Made by a program: the position numbers and the translations under genes. 64,000 nt of DNA from positions 310,001 through 374,000 of the forward strand of contig CALKER010000006.1 in NCBI GenBank assembly GCA_938084835.1. Reading direction: 5' to 3'. The notes below the pieces were generated by a model. The model was not told where the DNA came from and ran no database searches. It saw only the letters and a list, made by a program, of their open reading frames with translations. This document shows, piece by piece, positions 40,031 through 49,185 of the stretch (the stretch's first letter is position 1; each line of letters starts with the position of its first letter). Source of the DNA: an uncultured Thermoguttaceae bacterium. GTDB lineage: Bacteria; Planctomycetota; Planctomycetia; Pirellulales; Thermoguttaceae.

Positions 40031-41608
40031 CTATTCGTCTTTTATGCCGGGGGCAGGCCAAGCCAACCCGGCTTGGCGGTGGGCTGAGTTAGCACCCTTT
40101 TGAGGACCAAAGACTAAGTTGAGCAAGGCGGCGCGGACGTCATGCTCGGTAGCGTCGGTGAGAGCCGACCCGGCCAGCCACTGCACCTGTGCAAAGTCAC
40201 GAAATGAGGCCACACCAAAATAGTCTCTGCTTCTTGCTTCGGCCACCAACACCGTATTTCGGCCTGCTTCTGGTGGGCGTAGCGGCACGGCGAAATTAGG
40301 CAAGAGATGAAGCAGATTCCCTTGTGGAGTGATAATTACCGCAAAGGTGGCAGCGTATCCCGCCCCGGATGATGCTGTGGTAAGGAGGATATAGGGATCA
40401 GGGCTTGGAGCGGCCGCACCCAGCACTTTGCCCAACTGAAACGTGCCTAAATTGTTGACCAGGAAATACCCTGGCACCAAATCATCAAAATAGACGCATT
40501 GATGAAGGCGATCCTGATGTTTGGGGACTTCAAAAAGTCGGAAACAAGAGAAGATGGAAGGAACCTTACGCCGATACGGCCTGACGAAAACGCCAATGTC
40601 AACTAACATTTCGTCCTCTGGCACCTGATGCGCCAAGTCGTAAATCATGCGATAAACGAGTGCCTTGCTCAGTCCCCCTTTCGATGGCTGCTGTATTGGA
40701 GGCCAATTCGGATTTCCACTTCTTGACTGATTAGATGGCGGAAAGATTTCTTCCTCGATGATAAAGACAATGAGGACTCGTAAAAATGGAATGAAATCAT
40801 GTGGGGCTTCTTTAAAGGGGACGAGGGGGCGTCGGTTCAGAAGTTTGTCGAGCCCTAAAGCTTCGTCGAAGTCGAAGAGCGCCCATTCTGAAGGCAGAAT
40901 GTCGTGCAACTCGTCTTGAGGGATTCGGCAGCGCAGGCCGGTATACCCGCCGCCATCCCCCGGTTGCCGAGAGAGGTCTCGTTTGCCGATTATCTTAGTT
41001 GGGATACGGCGCCAGCGAACCACATGTTCGGGGAGAGGTGGTGCTTCGCGAATACATTCGTCAATTAACTCATAGTCCAACAATCTGTGTCCCTGAGAGA
41101 TCCGGCTGGCCGCCTTGATTGCCAAGGCGTCGATGGGTGTTACAAAATTTTCCGCCGATGGACCGTTCAGTGCTGCGACCAACGACTTTCCTAACAAGTT
41201 GGCGACTTCTGATGCATGGCACGATGCCGAACTCAAGGGCTCTATCGAAACGACGGTCCTCCGCAGCTGCCGTGTTAAAGCTTGGATCCCGACAACAACG
41301 GCCTCGTCCTGAAGCCCTACGGCTGCTTGCTGAACAATTTGTGCGCAACTCCGAAAATGGGGATGTTGAGCAAGTTGGGCGAGGGCCTCCTGATATGTGG
41401 AAACGGGTGTCGCCAGCCGTAATGCGGCTTGAGGACGAAGGAGAAGGACTCCTAAATCGAAAACAAAATACTTAGGCATCGTCCACCCGCGGTCGCGAAG
41501 CGCAATCCACCACTGCCGCTCCGCCCTTTGATGCAACGTTTTGGCAATGGGATCCACCGCTGTTGCGGCATAGGAGATCCAGTTATCGTGCTCCGCAGCT
41601 TCCACCAT
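40031..41608 (-). CDS. Uncharacterised protein downstream of MoxR ATPase (525 residues)
   Basis: It is a soluble alpha/beta protein with no signal or membrane segment. It sits 44 bp after the MoxR gene, the place where MoxR operons usually carry their vWA-domain partner. I looked for a vWA MIDAS (D-x-S-x-S with a later T and D) and do not find it. Hydrophobic strands such as FIPFLRVLIVFIIEEEIF followed by a helix, and MLVDIGVFVRP, could belong to a degenerate Rossmann-like domain. Residues about 380-500 look strand-rich. It could be a vWA relative that lost metal binding, or a different adaptor. Confidence 0.8.
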   Translation of the reverse strand: MVEAAEHDNWISYAATAVDPIAKTLHQRAERQWWIALRDRGWTMPKYFVFDLGVLLLRPQAALRLATPVSTYQEALAQLAQHPHFRSCAQIVQQAAVGLQDEAVVVGIQALTRQLRRTVVSIEPLSSASCHASEVANLLGKSLVAALNGPSAENFVTPIDALAIKAASRISQGHRLLDYELIDECIREAPPLPEHVVRWRRIPTKIIGKRDLSRQPGDGGGYTGLRCRIPQDELHDILPSEWALFDFDEALGLDKLLNRRPLVPFKEAPHDFIPFLRVLIVFIIEEEIFPPSNQSRSGNPNWPPIQQPSKGGLSKALVYRMIYDLAHQVPEDEMLVDIGVFVRPYRRKVPSIFSCFRLFEVPKHQDRLHQCVYFDDLVPGYFLVNNLGTFQLGKVLGAAAPSPDPYILLTTASSGAGYAATFAVIITPQGNLLHLLPNFAVPLRPPEAGRNTVLVAEARSRDYFGVASFRDFAQVQWLAGSALTDATEHDVRAALLNLVFGPQKGANSAHRQAGLAWPAPGIKDE

Positions 41609-41652
41609 GGGTAGCGACCCATTTCGTGCGAAAGTTGATCATCAAAGCCCGG

Positions 41653-42849
41653 CTAAACCACAGCAGCAATATATTCATCCACAATATCTGACAATATCTC
41701 TGCAGAATCAATATCGGGGGTACAGTACTTAAAGACACACAGTTCTTCTGGGGTGAGCACGTCGCGCCGACTAAGCAGAGCTAAAGCCCGCGCCACGCGA
41801 ACGAGGCGTTCCGGAGTTCGATCGCTTATGGCAAACTCCCAGCGGAGTTGTCGGAAGAGTGTAATGAAAGCGTCACCAAACCTAAAACCGGCTTGAGCAC
41901 TGCGGTCAGAAAATAGGTCTACGCCCCCGTACATCACGTGAATTACTTTGAAAAGCAGTCGGAAGTCGTTGACACAGGCGACCGGAGCCCTCGCTGGGTA
42001 ACTTGGTCCTCCCCCGTCATGCCGTCCAGGGTGATGATCCATCGCCTGAGAGTATTGGTATCGCACCGAGCGATCAAGAAGTTGGTCGACCTGGCTGTCA
42101 TCTACGGGCTTACTAACCACCCGAATCGGGAAGCGGTCGTAGAGAGCTGCGAGTTCCTCGGCGTCGGGTGGCTCGTTGCTGGCGCCGAAGACATTCACCA
42201 GGCGAACATCGAAAACCCGGCCAGCATTGTAGTAGATCCGTTCGTTGATGATGGCAAGCAGGGAGTTCAAAATTGCACTGTTGGCTTTGAAGATCTCGTC
42301 TAAGAATGCAATTTCCGCAGAAGGAAGCATGCCTTCCGGGTCGCGATAGAACAGAGACAGACGCAAAAGAGCAGCGATGTTTACTGGTCCGATGATTTCC
42401 TCGGGCGTGGTGAAGCGCGTCAGCAGATACTCAAAGAGCCCGCGTCGTCCCACGCCGAGCGAGCCAACCCTAGTGCCCTGGCTCGTAAGCGACTCCCGGA
42501 CCCGCTCTGCAAATAGCTCAATGTTTTCGTGCTGAGGTCGTAGGCCAAGAAGGGCACAAAACTGTCGCACAAGTAAAGACTTCGCCGTACCCGGCGGTCC
42601 CAAGAGGATCATGGGTACCTGAGCTATCGTGCAGGCAAGAAGGAGTCGCACAATTTCTTCTTTGCCCTCCAAGGTCTTATTGAGCTCGGTGCCCAAGGCT
42701 TCGATTCGGGTGAGACAGGGATCATATGCCCGCTGATAGACGATCTCCAGCATTTCGCGTTCCGAAAGTCCCCGAATGCGGTCCGCAATCTCAGGAGCAG
42801 AGAAATCGTATACATCGTGTGGATTGCAATGTAACAGCTCGCCAAGCAT
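41653..42849 (-). CDS. MoxR/RavA-family AAA+ ATPase
   Basis: The 398-residue AAA+ ATPase has Walker A GPPGTAKS (84-91) and the MoxR signature FEYLLTRFTTPEEIIGP (about 139-155). It has Walker B FLDEIFKAN (Asp184, Glu185), sensor-1 Asn225 in FGASNEPP and the arginine-finger region YDRFPIR (about 237-243). The C-terminal lid has FAISDRTPERLVRVARALAL. The motif set is closest to RavA-type MoxR ATPases, chaperone-like machines that remodel or load partner complexes. A Gly/His/Pro-rich insertion (about 268-285) is unusual. It overlaps the preceding gene by one base (TAATG) and has AAAGGAGG seven bases upstream, the strongest ribosome-binding site in the cluster. Its vWA partner is not evident. Confidence 0.93.
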   Translation of the reverse strand: MLGELLHCNPHDVYDFSAPEIADRIRGLSEREMLEIVYQRAYDPCLTRIEALGTELNKTLEGKEEIVRLLLACTIAQVPMILLGPPGTAKSLLVRQFCALLGLRPQHENIELFAERVRESLTSQGTRVGSLGVGRRGLFEYLLTRFTTPEEIIGPVNIAALLRLSLFYRDPEGMLPSAEIAFLDEIFKANSAILNSLLAIINERIYYNAGRVFDVRLVNVFGASNEPPDAEELAALYDRFPIRVVSKPVDDSQVDQLLDRSVRYQYSQAMDHHPGRHDGGGPSYPARAPVACVNDFRLLFKVIHVMYGGVDLFSDRSAQAGFRFGDAFITLFRQLRWEFAISDRTPERLVRVARALALLSRRDVLTPEELCVFKYCTPDIDSAEILSDIVDEYIAAVV

Positions 42850-44684
42850 TATATTCCTCCTTTAAAAAGATTTTGCCGAAGTCGACAAACCACCTTGATT
42901 GCTGCCAGCCGACAGATCAGAGCTACCTGGTGGTCATACGTCGCGATCTTGGCCGCTGTTTTGCGCAGCTCAACGAGTTCGTTTGGGAGTTGGTCCGATC
43001 CCTTCGAACTTTCGGTAGCCGGCTTATCGCTTCGGAGCCAGCTGTCAATCACAAACTGTGTATGCCGGCGGAGCTCTTGCCGGGTGGGCTGGATTTCTCC
43101 GCGACGCCAGTTTGTAAACACTAAGCGAATCTCGGGATCTATCCAAACGGCATGTGTCAGCCATTCTTGAAGAAACTTGCGAAAAGCTAAGTTGCTCAGA
43201 GTCTTCTCTAGATCGTCGAGCTGTAATCCCGCTTCTTTCGCGGTTAAGAGAATCGATTCCAGAAAGAGGCCAGATTGAACTAACCGCGAAGTTTCTCCAC
43301 TCATCAACCATTTAAGAAGCAGCTTGAGCTGCCGGAGAAAGAAGGCAGCAGAGCGCTCTAAGAGGAGGTTCCCCTCCGCCTGTTCGGCTTGACAGTTCTT
43401 CGCCGAGGACTCCCACGGTACCACCCTCTTCATCCTTATCGCAGCCAGCGCGACGAGCGCAGTTGCCATAAGTACCACCACATCACGGTTAAGATTTAGC
43501 CCTCCGTTAACGGCTTTTCGGGCCGCAAAACACAGCAAAGCTGTGACATTAGTTAACACCTGTAAAGTAAATCGCAGACCGTCACGCCCCCCTTCCTTCA
43601 CGAGCTTCTTTAGGGTGAGCACAATTCCGGTTGCTTGTGGGTGAGACTGTGCAACTCGCCACGCTAGCTCCCAAGCAAGCCATTCTGTCCACGGCGTGGG
43701 TAGCTTAGCGGAAAGCATACTCAGTACGGGCGTCAACACGCTGGGATCGAAAGGTGCATTCGGGTGAAAAATCGCCCACGCTGGTGCAAGCTTTGTTAAA
43801 GGATCGATCGCTTGATACTGGAAATGCTCGCGAAGGAGATTGACGACCTTAATTCGGTCTATCGAACCTGTCTCCAGAAGCCTGAGGCACCAGCTACGGC
43901 GGAGATATTTAGCCAAGATCCAGTTTAATTCACGCCGAGCGTCGAGAATGGCCTTCAAACTAAGCACAGCCACGAAAAGATCGCCTGGTTGCAATGGCTC
44001 CCAGGAGATTTCTCCTCGATCGCCCCCATTGTGATCGAAGACTTGCACCGGCAGCTGGCAGAAATGACGCAAGTGGAACTGTTCAATCTGTTGGAGCGTG
44101 GCCAATGGGCCCAATTGACGGCAGGAAGCAACAAAGCGCACGGCCGCATAAACACTTAGTGTGAGCAAGCCACTGAAGCTGGAAATGGGGAGGTGAAGAT
44201 CTTGCCGCCTAAGTGTCAGGTAAGTGGGCCGAAGCCAGGAATTTTTTTGGACTTCCGGCGAGAATTGCCAACGGAAAAGCATTCTTTGCCATAGGTAGAG
44301 GAAGCTGGGGTGTCCGCCGATTAAAGAAAGTAAAATCTGCTCCACCTTGGCCGACAGATTTTCCTGGACCTCTGGTGCAGGCCTTGTCCTTTTACAAGCC
44401 CTTTTTACCAAATCCGCGTAATGATCCCAGCTTAATTTTGGAGGGGATTTATCAAACTTTCGCGGAAGCTCGCCGTGCGATACCCACCGCTCTACGGTCG
44501 ACGCAATCTTCGGAAAATCTCGCATGAGCGCAAAGGTGCGGTAGAGCTTTCTCCGGCGGCGTTTAAACTCCCAGTAGGAAAGGGCCAAGAGCCTGAGGGC
44601 TCGCAAGGGATCAAGAACTCTGATGGCGAGAAAGGTTAAACGCCACCAAATCGCCTGAAGACGGCGGGCTGCGTGCTTCATCAT
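42849..44684 (-). CDS. Uncharacterised mostly helical protein coupled to MoxR (611 residues)
   Basis: This long basic, leucine-rich, mainly alpha-helical protein has a positively charged first 60 residues (RRRRKLYR). A few moderately hydrophobic helices occur (FLAIRVLDPLRALRLLALSYW; VVLMATALVALAAI, about 400) that could be membrane-associated, though not clearly spanning. Periodic Leu/Trp helices suggest alpha-solenoid repeats. No catalytic motif or family is recognised. Its stop codon shares a base with the MoxR start, so the two products are probably made in proportion and may interact. Confidence 0.8.
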   Translation of the reverse strand: MMKHAARRLQAIWWRLTFLAIRVLDPLRALRLLALSYWEFKRRRRKLYRTFALMRDFPKIASTVERWVSHGELPRKFDKSPPKLSWDHYADLVKRACKRTRPAPEVQENLSAKVEQILLSLIGGHPSFLYLWQRMLFRWQFSPEVQKNSWLRPTYLTLRRQDLHLPISSFSGLLTLSVYAAVRFVASCRQLGPLATLQQIEQFHLRHFCQLPVQVFDHNGGDRGEISWEPLQPGDLFVAVLSLKAILDARRELNWILAKYLRRSWCLRLLETGSIDRIKVVNLLREHFQYQAIDPLTKLAPAWAIFHPNAPFDPSVLTPVLSMLSAKLPTPWTEWLAWELAWRVAQSHPQATGIVLTLKKLVKEGGRDGLRFTLQVLTNVTALLCFAARKAVNGGLNLNRDVVVLMATALVALAAIRMKRVVPWESSAKNCQAEQAEGNLLLERSAAFFLRQLKLLLKWLMSGETSRLVQSGLFLESILLTAKEAGLQLDDLEKTLSNLAFRKFLQEWLTHAVWIDPEIRLVFTNWRRGEIQPTRQELRRHTQFVIDSWLRSDKPATESSKGSDQLPNELVELRKTAAKIATYDHQVALICRLAAIKVVCRLRQNLFKGGI

Positions 44685-44978
44685 ATGGCAAAACCTAACG
44701 GAATGTGCGGGTCACAGGGCTTTAGCCAACAGTGCGAGTTATCCCTCGTGTGCTACATGTGCCGACTGTTTAGGAGCAAGCGCGTGGAAAGTGGTAAACC
44801 CCCGGTCCACATTAAAGGCCCTCTATTCCGGCCCAGGAAACAGCCGCTTATCGCGCCCGATGTGCTTTGGTCCGAAAATTGGTGGAGGAACGTCGTCAAC
44901 GCAAACTTTGCGGTTTTAGGTGTCTCAACACAGGTACATCCGTTGTTCTGACTGTTTGTCCTCAAGATGGGCATCACG

Positions 44979-46259
44979 CTAAGGCGGTAATTGCGCGCAA
45001 GGATCATGCGGCGAGCAAAACCAGCAGGGGGCTCTCACATTTGGCTGGGCTACCACCACTTGTTCCCTCACCTGGATCAAAATTTCCTTTGGAACATTGA
45101 CAACGCATTGCGGGGTAATGGCAACGTCAACAGATACGCCGCCCCAAGCCATCACCCAGCTTCGGGCTTCGATGTAACCACCAGCTACATTGCGCCTGTG
45201 AAGAACAGTTTCCACCCGATATTTGCCGGGCAGGGTTTCCGGGACTGAAGGTCGATCCAACTGCGTGCGGCGCACAAGTTCGTCAAGTAGCGCGTTAATT
45301 TCCGGCCGATCGAGCTGCCACAACATTTTTGTGATCGCCAAGGCCCGGTAGATGTTTTCCAATTCGCGGAAGATAGGGTGATCACGAGCAATTTTGTCGA
45401 ATTCCGCCGTAAACGACTGTGCGAAGCGCTCGTCGGCAGGATCGGCACGACCCACGTCGACAAGCTCGCCTCTTCTTGTAAAAGTTTGTTCTTCGGTAAG
45501 CAGCACCAAGGGTAATTGGCCTAAGAGCATCGTGTCCTCAGCGTCGTGCCGATAAACCACCGGGTTTCCCGAGACAAACCAAAATCTGCTCATTCGGTGG
45601 GAACTTTGGAGCCGAGGAGAATCGGAAGCAATAGCCCTCTTTGATTCTTCTAACGACTCTTCAAATGGCGAGCGAACCCGCGGACGTGGCAACTGTCCGT
45701 GGACAAAATCCTTCATCCGGTAGTCAGCCTCAACCATAACTCGGGCAAAGTGAGTGGCTCGGTGGACTCCGAAGACCAGCACTTTCTGTGGCGAGGAGGC
45801 AAGCGTCCGCCAGCGCTGGAAAAGAGAATCAAGGCGATCCAGGCGGTCCTCAGCATCAATTTTCCTGCTAAGGGCAGCAAGCTGTTCGAGAGTTTCTGGC
45901 ATAGGGTCGATACTGCAACCCGGCGTTGCCACCCCCGTGGACGCGTTTCGCCAGGCGACCACAAAATCGTCTAGTCGAAGGGTGGGCCGGCCTGGCTCTT
46001 TCAAGCTAATGAGCGCCAGATTGAGCCCTTCCTCGTCCTCGAAAACACAAAACCCGCGGAGATAGGTCATACCGCAAAGGCGTTTGGCTTCTGGCGACTT
46101 GGCGATTGGGATGAGCTCTCGCACAGATATCACCCAACAACCTTGTTCACTTGGGACAGAATGGGCGCCAAACGCAGCCGGCAAGCAGCTTACTAGCAAT
46201 GTGAGCCTTAAAATCCCGACTAGAATGATCGTGGCGAAGCTCAGTCGCTTTTTATTCAT
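44979..46259 (-). CDS. Secreted protein resembling planctomycete DUF1598
   Basis: This 426-residue protein has a clear signal peptide (NKKRLSFATIILVGILRLTLLVSCL, cleavage probably after AFGA, about residue 32). Phrases that, as I remember, mark the planctomycete family DUF1598 recur in order: LRLDDFVVAWR, then GCSIDP, then VMVEADYRMKDF, then FTAEFDKIARDHPIFRELENIYRA, then VMAWGGVSVD. The family has no known function. Its start overlaps the stop of the upstream 943-residue gene by eight bases, indicating translational coupling. The C-terminal end is Cys/Pro-rich (CWFCSPHDPC), which may bind metal or form disulfides outside the cell membrane. Confidence 0.85.
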   Translation of the reverse strand: MNKKRLSFATIILVGILRLTLLVSCLPAAFGAHSVPSEQGCWVISVRELIPIAKSPEAKRLCGMTYLRGFCVFEDEEGLNLALISLKEPGRPTLRLDDFVVAWRNASTGVATPGCSIDPMPETLEQLAALSRKIDAEDRLDRLDSLFQRWRTLASSPQKVLVFGVHRATHFARVMVEADYRMKDFVHGQLPRPRVRSPFEESLEESKRAIASDSPRLQSSHRMSRFWFVSGNPVVYRHDAEDTMLLGQLPLVLLTEEQTFTRRGELVDVGRADPADERFAQSFTAEFDKIARDHPIFRELENIYRALAITKMLWQLDRPEINALLDELVRRTQLDRPSVPETLPGKYRVETVLHRRNVAGGYIEARSWVMAWGGVSVDVAITPQCVVNVPKEILIQVREQVVVAQPNVRAPCWFCSPHDPCAQLPP

Positions 46260-49083
46260 CGCTTAGACCCTCAGGTTGAACTTTATGCATCGCCGGTTCT
46301 TTATTCTCAGGAGAAAATATTCCCTCGAGTGGTCGAAGTGGCCCTTGACCCTCGCGGAGCTTCCTTTTGATTTCCTCTGCAATTCCCCTCGGCAAGGGCC
46401 GGGGATCTTCGACCGGCACGGGATCTACGAGCACTCCACCCAATGGTGCCACAGGTGGAGATGGAAAACGAGCTCTATCACGAAAGGGAAAATCAGGTGG
46501 GAAATGAATTGGTTTGTGGCTCCGGTCGGTATGCCACTTCCACATGACCCGAAAACATTGTGGCGGTTCCTCTGTCTCTGAGTCCTGAGAAGTTGATTCC
46601 TCGGGAAGAACGAGCACCACAAATTTTGTTTGCAAGTTATCTGCCATTGCAGCAACACGTTTGATAAGTTCCTCTCGCGGTAGCTGCAGTTCTTGATCCG
46701 TCAGTCGTAAGGTCTTAACTTGGTATCCCCGCTTTTTAAGGGTATCAACGGTCCGTTGAAACTTTCGATCCTCTGGAACTCCCGCCACAAGGATGCTGTC
46801 TTGCTCAGCACTCGGAAGGTTTAGTTGATCCTTGAGCGTTCTGATTTGCGTTAAAATCTGCTCCTCATTGAGATGCTCTGCATCCAGGACCCATGAGAGT
46901 TCCCTTCCCGTTTCATCACCTACGAGATACCACGGGTGTTGGCGACGGAGTATCTGCGCGGAGCTGCCCAAGCGATCGCCTTTGGGCGAAGCCTCTGGCC
47001 TTTGTTCATTCCAAGTTCGAGTCGCACCTCTCACTCCAAGATACACCGATAAATTGTCGGTGGAGCCACGTTTGTTTATCGGGGAAATATACAAAAAATT
47101 TTCGATTGCCCGAAGCAACTCCGCAATCTGTTGGCTTTTGAGGGGCTCTCGTGAACACAAAGTTGGAATTCCTTGGGACCTTAAGGCCTCTGCAAGTTGG
47201 TTAGCGATGCGAGGGTTACCCGCGACCACAACTGGCGCAATGGTTCCCTCGCCGAAGGCTTTCCGGAGGGTTTCGGCAAACTCGCGCGGCGACACCATAC
47301 TCTTGGTTGCTAATGCATCATGGATATCTCCCCACCTTACGCGGCTAGCGTCGCTCAACGAAAACTCGGCGGACAATAACGATGGACCCGACAAGGGTCC
47401 TGAGGAAGCCCTGACCTGTGGGCTTCCAAGCGAATCGGTGAGTCTGCGTGCTACCTGGATGTGCCAGTTTTCTGGGCGGATCGATACTTCAAAGGCAAGA
47501 GATGGCGTAAACACCTTTACGAATTCTGGCAACACATCTGCTGCGGGAGCGCGGACGGTGCCGGACAGATCAGTAGATAACGGTCCCGAACTTGACTCCA
47601 CGCGCCAAAGGTCAGAAGGAAAGGAAATTCCTGGGCTCTCGCGCGGGCGGTTAGGTTCGGAGTGGTCATTGATTATGACGTCCATCATCCGGACGTCGGA
47701 CAGCCGCATTCGTGTTCCCCAGGGATCCCATGTCGCCACCAATCGCTGCTCTTTTGCCCACCTTGCCAGTGAGTCCCCTAAGGTGGGAAATCCGCGGAAA
47801 CAGGCAGCAGTGAGGGTTCCTTGAGGTGCTAAAGCGCGCGCCAAATCGCCCAAGGTGCGAGATCGAAGGATGGCCGTCCCAAGATTAGTCCTGTAAACGC
47901 TAGGGACCAGAGCGGTCATCGGTTGGTCCCCGCTGAGACCGCCAATTAAAAACGCCCTATTTTCCACCGCAGTCGTTGGGTGCAAGTGCGATGATGAGTC
48001 GGGCGTTAACGTTATTGGCTGGATGAATTCCATCCTTAATGAGGTTTTAAGGCTCCTCAATCGGCGGAGCAGAGGTAACCACCGTACGAGAACCTGTTGA
48101 CATACTTCGTCCAAATCTTTGGTTTCCCGGAAACTGATCTCTTGTGGAGACGCAACCACAAGAGTTGTGTTTCCCAGCGGCTCAATGACAGCTCCCAAAG
48201 ACTGGTCCTCAGGGGGACATTCGATCCAAAGAAGGCTCGTGGCTTGTGTTCGGGGGAATATTTTCACCAAGGTCAATCCGAAACGGCTTAACACGTCTTT
48301 TTGGTAGCAAAGTATGAGGGGAAGTTCGGGAATCAAACATTGGAGCTCCGTTAGCGCGCCATCCAGGCATGCAAGAGAAGCCGCCCAAATCGATTCCTCG
48401 AGTTTCCCGGGGCTCGGAATGAGGATCCGCAACCAGATTGGTTTGGGACCATGGGTCATTCGGAGTATGCGAATTCGCTCAACAAAATTCGCCCTCTCTC
48501 TGCAGAGATCTGCGTCTTTAAAGAGGAGCCGTCTGCTCACCGTGCTGCCGCCGGCTTCTTGCGTTGGGAGACTCGATGATTCTTCCCGGTCAATAGGGGT
48601 TTGAGGCGAGAACCTCGAATCGGTGCCAGCCGAACCTGGGTCCTCGAGCAGGAGGTCCCACAATATCTCCTGGGGATATCCGCCTTTGATTGATGAAATG
48701 AGCCACAATCGAACAGAATCGCGCACAAAAGATTGGAAAAGTTCAGGGACTTGACAACATCCTGCTTGCTCATCAATAAGTTGTACTACTAGAGCAGCTG
48801 TTTTTACGTGGCAACTAGGGGCCGTCTGAGCCGCTTGATTCTCCTCGCTCAAACTTGTGGTGGGGAGAACCACCACACCCAGAATCAAAGCTGCCAACAC
48901 CTCTAGGCCTAAAGCCACACAACCAACGTGGGATTTGTTGGTGAAATTGGGCATCTGCAAGGTACCTTGACGAAGAGGGCCAGATTGAATCTCCTCGACC
49001 TCGTGAGGCTTTGTTGTCCGAAGGGCTAGGTTTTGTTTCTGAGTGGCTCGAGTCGGATTTCCAGATCTCACGCTCGGTGCCAT
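46252..49083 (-). CDS. Membrane-anchored protein of unknown function heading the cluster (943 residues)
   Basis: This is the first gene of the minus-strand cluster. A polar first 45 residues precede one membrane segment (VALGLEVLAALILGVVVLP, about 54-72). Then come about 870 residues, presumably outside the cytoplasm, of mixed alpha/beta character ending in a Pro/Lys/Glu-rich tail. No catalytic motif is recognised. A region near VKTAALVVQLIDEQ could open a Rossmann-like fold, and another at QDSILVAGVPEDRKFQRTV looks similar, but neither has a metal site. ATG 49083 has AGGGG six bases upstream; TTG 49185 would add 34 residues, and a later ATG (MPNFTNK) is possible. Its stop overlaps the DUF1598-like gene. 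Confidence 0.82.
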   Translation of the reverse strand: MAPSVRSGNPTRATQKQNLALRTTKPHEVEEIQSGPLRQGTLQMPNFTNKSHVGCVALGLEVLAALILGVVVLPTTSLSEENQAAQTAPSCHVKTAALVVQLIDEQAGCCQVPELFQSFVRDSVRLWLISSIKGGYPQEILWDLLLEDPGSAGTDSRFSPQTPIDREESSSLPTQEAGGSTVSRRLLFKDADLCRERANFVERIRILRMTHGPKPIWLRILIPSPGKLEESIWAASLACLDGALTELQCLIPELPLILCYQKDVLSRFGLTLVKIFPRTQATSLLWIECPPEDQSLGAVIEPLGNTTLVVASPQEISFRETKDLDEVCQQVLVRWLPLLRRLRSLKTSLRMEFIQPITLTPDSSSHLHPTTAVENRAFLIGGLSGDQPMTALVPSVYRTNLGTAILRSRTLGDLARALAPQGTLTAACFRGFPTLGDSLARWAKEQRLVATWDPWGTRMRLSDVRMMDVIINDHSEPNRPRESPGISFPSDLWRVESSSGPLSTDLSGTVRAPAADVLPEFVKVFTPSLAFEVSIRPENWHIQVARRLTDSLGSPQVRASSGPLSGPSLLSAEFSLSDASRVRWGDIHDALATKSMVSPREFAETLRKAFGEGTIAPVVVAGNPRIANQLAEALRSQGIPTLCSREPLKSQQIAELLRAIENFLYISPINKRGSTDNLSVYLGVRGATRTWNEQRPEASPKGDRLGSSAQILRRQHPWYLVGDETGRELSWVLDAEHLNEEQILTQIRTLKDQLNLPSAEQDSILVAGVPEDRKFQRTVDTLKKRGYQVKTLRLTDQELQLPREELIKRVAAMADNLQTKFVVLVLPEESTSQDSETEEPPQCFRVMWKWHTDRSHKPIHFPPDFPFRDRARFPSPPVAPLGGVLVDPVPVEDPRPLPRGIAEEIKRKLREGQGPLRPLEGIFSPENKEPAMHKVQPEGLSDE

Positions 49084-49185
49084 GCTGAGCCCCTGCAAAC
49101 CGTGACCTCCGAATCCTGGGAGCTCACCGATGATCTTTGCATGACTCGCAAGATAGCTAAGGGCCAAGGGCTTTGAAAGATGCAA

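Noticed and set aside
46832..47824. 330-codon plus-strand open frame
   Set aside because: It lies antisense inside the 943-residue gene, is rich in Ser/Arg/Cys as expected of a reverse-strand shadow, and has no ribosome-binding site or homology.
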